A stretch of DNA of 6,669 nt from Acidobacteriaceae bacterium (lineage in GTDB: Bacteria > Acidobacteriota > Terriglobia > Terriglobales > Acidobacteriaceae): positions 23,615 through 30,283 of the forward strand of contig PLHN01000509.1 in the NCBI GenBank assembly GCA_003139975.1, read 5' to 3'. Made by a program: the position numbers and the translations under genes. Position 1 is the stretch's first letter, and every line of letters starts with the position of its first letter. Positions 6,316 to 6,669 of the stretch are shown here, piece by piece. The notes beneath the pieces were generated by a model. The model did no database searches, was not told the DNA's origin, and saw nothing but the letters and a program-made list of their open reading frames with translations.

Positions 6316-6342
6316 GCATCGGCAGATTCTTAGAAAACCTTA
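6316..6342 (-). promoter_or_regulatory. Sigma-28 (FliA) promoter, proximal, ahead of flgM
   Basis: On the minus strand TAAGGTTT (6342-6335), an 11-base spacer (6334-6324) and GCCGATGC (6323-6316) match the sigma-28 consensus TAAAGTTT-N11-GCCGATAA, with one mismatch in the -35 and two at the end of the -10. The spacer is exactly the canonical 11. Transcription would begin around 6309-6310, giving a leader of about 20 bases to the flgM start. This is the nearer of two such sites. Confidence 0.82.
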
Positions 6343-6387
6343 AGGGTTTCCCGGCCCGTTTTTTCGCCGCGCCAGGCCCCAACTTCT

Positions 6388-6414
6388 AGATCGGCGGAGC
6401 CGGAGAAAACTTTA
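6388..6414 (-). promoter_or_regulatory. Sigma-28 (FliA) promoter, distal, ahead of flgM
   Basis: On the minus strand TAAAGTTT (6414-6407) is a perfect -35, followed by an 11-base spacer (6406-6396) and GCCGATCT (6395-6388), which differs from the -10 consensus GCCGATAA only in its last two bases. Transcription would begin around 6381-6382, about 93 bases before the flgM ATG. It lies exactly 72 bases upstream of the proximal copy, and both spacers begin TCT after the -35. Confidence 0.88.
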
Positions 6415-6436
6415 GCCCTTCCCTCGAAACCCCGGT

Positions 6437-6669
6437 TCAGCTTCCCTCCGATACCTTGGTTACAGGCAAATGGCGCAGGATAAGCCGCGCGATCCCGATC
6501 CCCCCGCCTGCGGACACCGCTTCAGCGAGCGCCCGCGTTCCCATCAGCCGGTAATCGCCCGCCCCCGGAGTCGAGTCCTGGGGATCGAAGGCAAAGCTTT
6601 TCTGCAGCGAATCGAACAGCGATGTCAAAAGCACGGACTCGAAGTCGCGCGCCGCCTTCGCGCTCTTCG
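6437..6669 (-). CDS. flgJ: FlgJ-type rod-binding protein, C-terminal part (partial)
   Basis: FlgJ's N-terminal domain acts in the periplasm as the cap for rod assembly. The frame is open from the right edge of the window, and 77 codons are visible. The sequence contains KAARDFESVLLTSLFDSLQKS, which matches the 'AA..FEs..l..ml.slr' helix of the rod-binding domain. It continues through YRLMGTRALAEAVSAGGGIGIARLIL, which matches the family's 'd..lA..la..gGiGla..l...l' closing motif. The protein stops only about 15 residues later (TGA at 6437-6439), so no C-terminal glucosaminidase (muramidase) domain is fused, unlike enterobacterial FlgJ. A GTG at 6632-6634 lies inside the conserved helix and is not the start. 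The real start lies beyond the window. It is followed by 148 non-coding bases and flgM. Confidence 0.88.
   Translation of the reverse strand, partial: KSAKAARDFESVLLTSLFDSLQKSFAFDPQDSTPGAGDYRLMGTRALAEAVSAGGGIGIARLILRHLPVTKVSEGS

Noticed and set aside
6289..6436. Terminator for flgJ in the flgJ-flgM gap
   Set aside because: The short inverted repeat AAACC-CTTAA-GGTTT overlaps the proximal sigma-28 -35 box, has a weak AT-rich stem and lacks a proper following T run.
1..6669. Mobile elements, CRISPR arrays, tRNA/rRNA genes
   Set aside because: No direct repeat arrays, transposase-like frames or RNA gene signatures were seen; the window is filled by flagellar genes.

Overview
The window is a compact flagellar late-assembly locus. 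It holds most of the genes for the distal axial structures (hook-filament junction, filament cap, flagellin end), their export chaperones and the anti-sigma factor that times their expression. The DNA is GC-rich, gene spacing is tight (overlaps of 4 and 11 bases, gaps of 2 to about 20 bases), and nearly all coding capacity is used. Together with the diverged, Gln/Ser/Asn-rich FliD, FlgK and FlgL, this suggests a GC-rich Gram-negative soil-type bacterium. An Acidobacteriota member is my tentative guess from protein style only; no taxonomic marker is present.

Plus strand, left half: the last 16 codons of a flagellin gene (1-51), a strong intrinsic terminator (67-95), then flaG (117-530), fliD (520-2013), fliS (2030-2473) and an unassigned small helical protein in the place where fliT usually lies (2470-2865). 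flaG-fliD overlap by 11 bases and fliS-fliT-like by 4. The space between the flagellin terminator and the flaG ribosome binding site is too small for a promoter, so the flaG operon is probably read by leakage through that terminator or from a promoter inside the flagellin gene.

Minus strand, right half (read from right to left): the 3' end of a single-domain FlgJ-type rod-binding protein (6437-6669, cut by the window), a 148-base intergenic region with two tandem matches to the sigma-28 (FliA) promoter consensus, flgM (5956-6288), an unrecognised 61-codon gene (5758-5943), flgN (5217-5678), flgK (3820-5214) and flgL (2912-3799). The two operons converge at 2866-2911 with no clear terminator between them.

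How they work together: FlgJ caps the growing rod. FlgN is the chaperone for the junction proteins FlgK and FlgL, FliS for flagellin, and the fliT-position protein possibly for FliD. FlgM holds sigma-28 inactive until the hook is finished and FlgM is exported. Because flgM itself sits behind sigma-28-type promoters, the circuit looks autoregulated: sigma-28 makes its own inhibitor together with the FlgN/FlgK/FlgL module. The secreted axial proteins FlaG, FliD, FlgK and FlgL have no cysteine when translated from the starts chosen here, whereas the FlgN and FliT-like chaperones do. This also supports the start-site choices. The most notable non-coding signal is the tandem sigma-28 promoter pair ahead of flgM.
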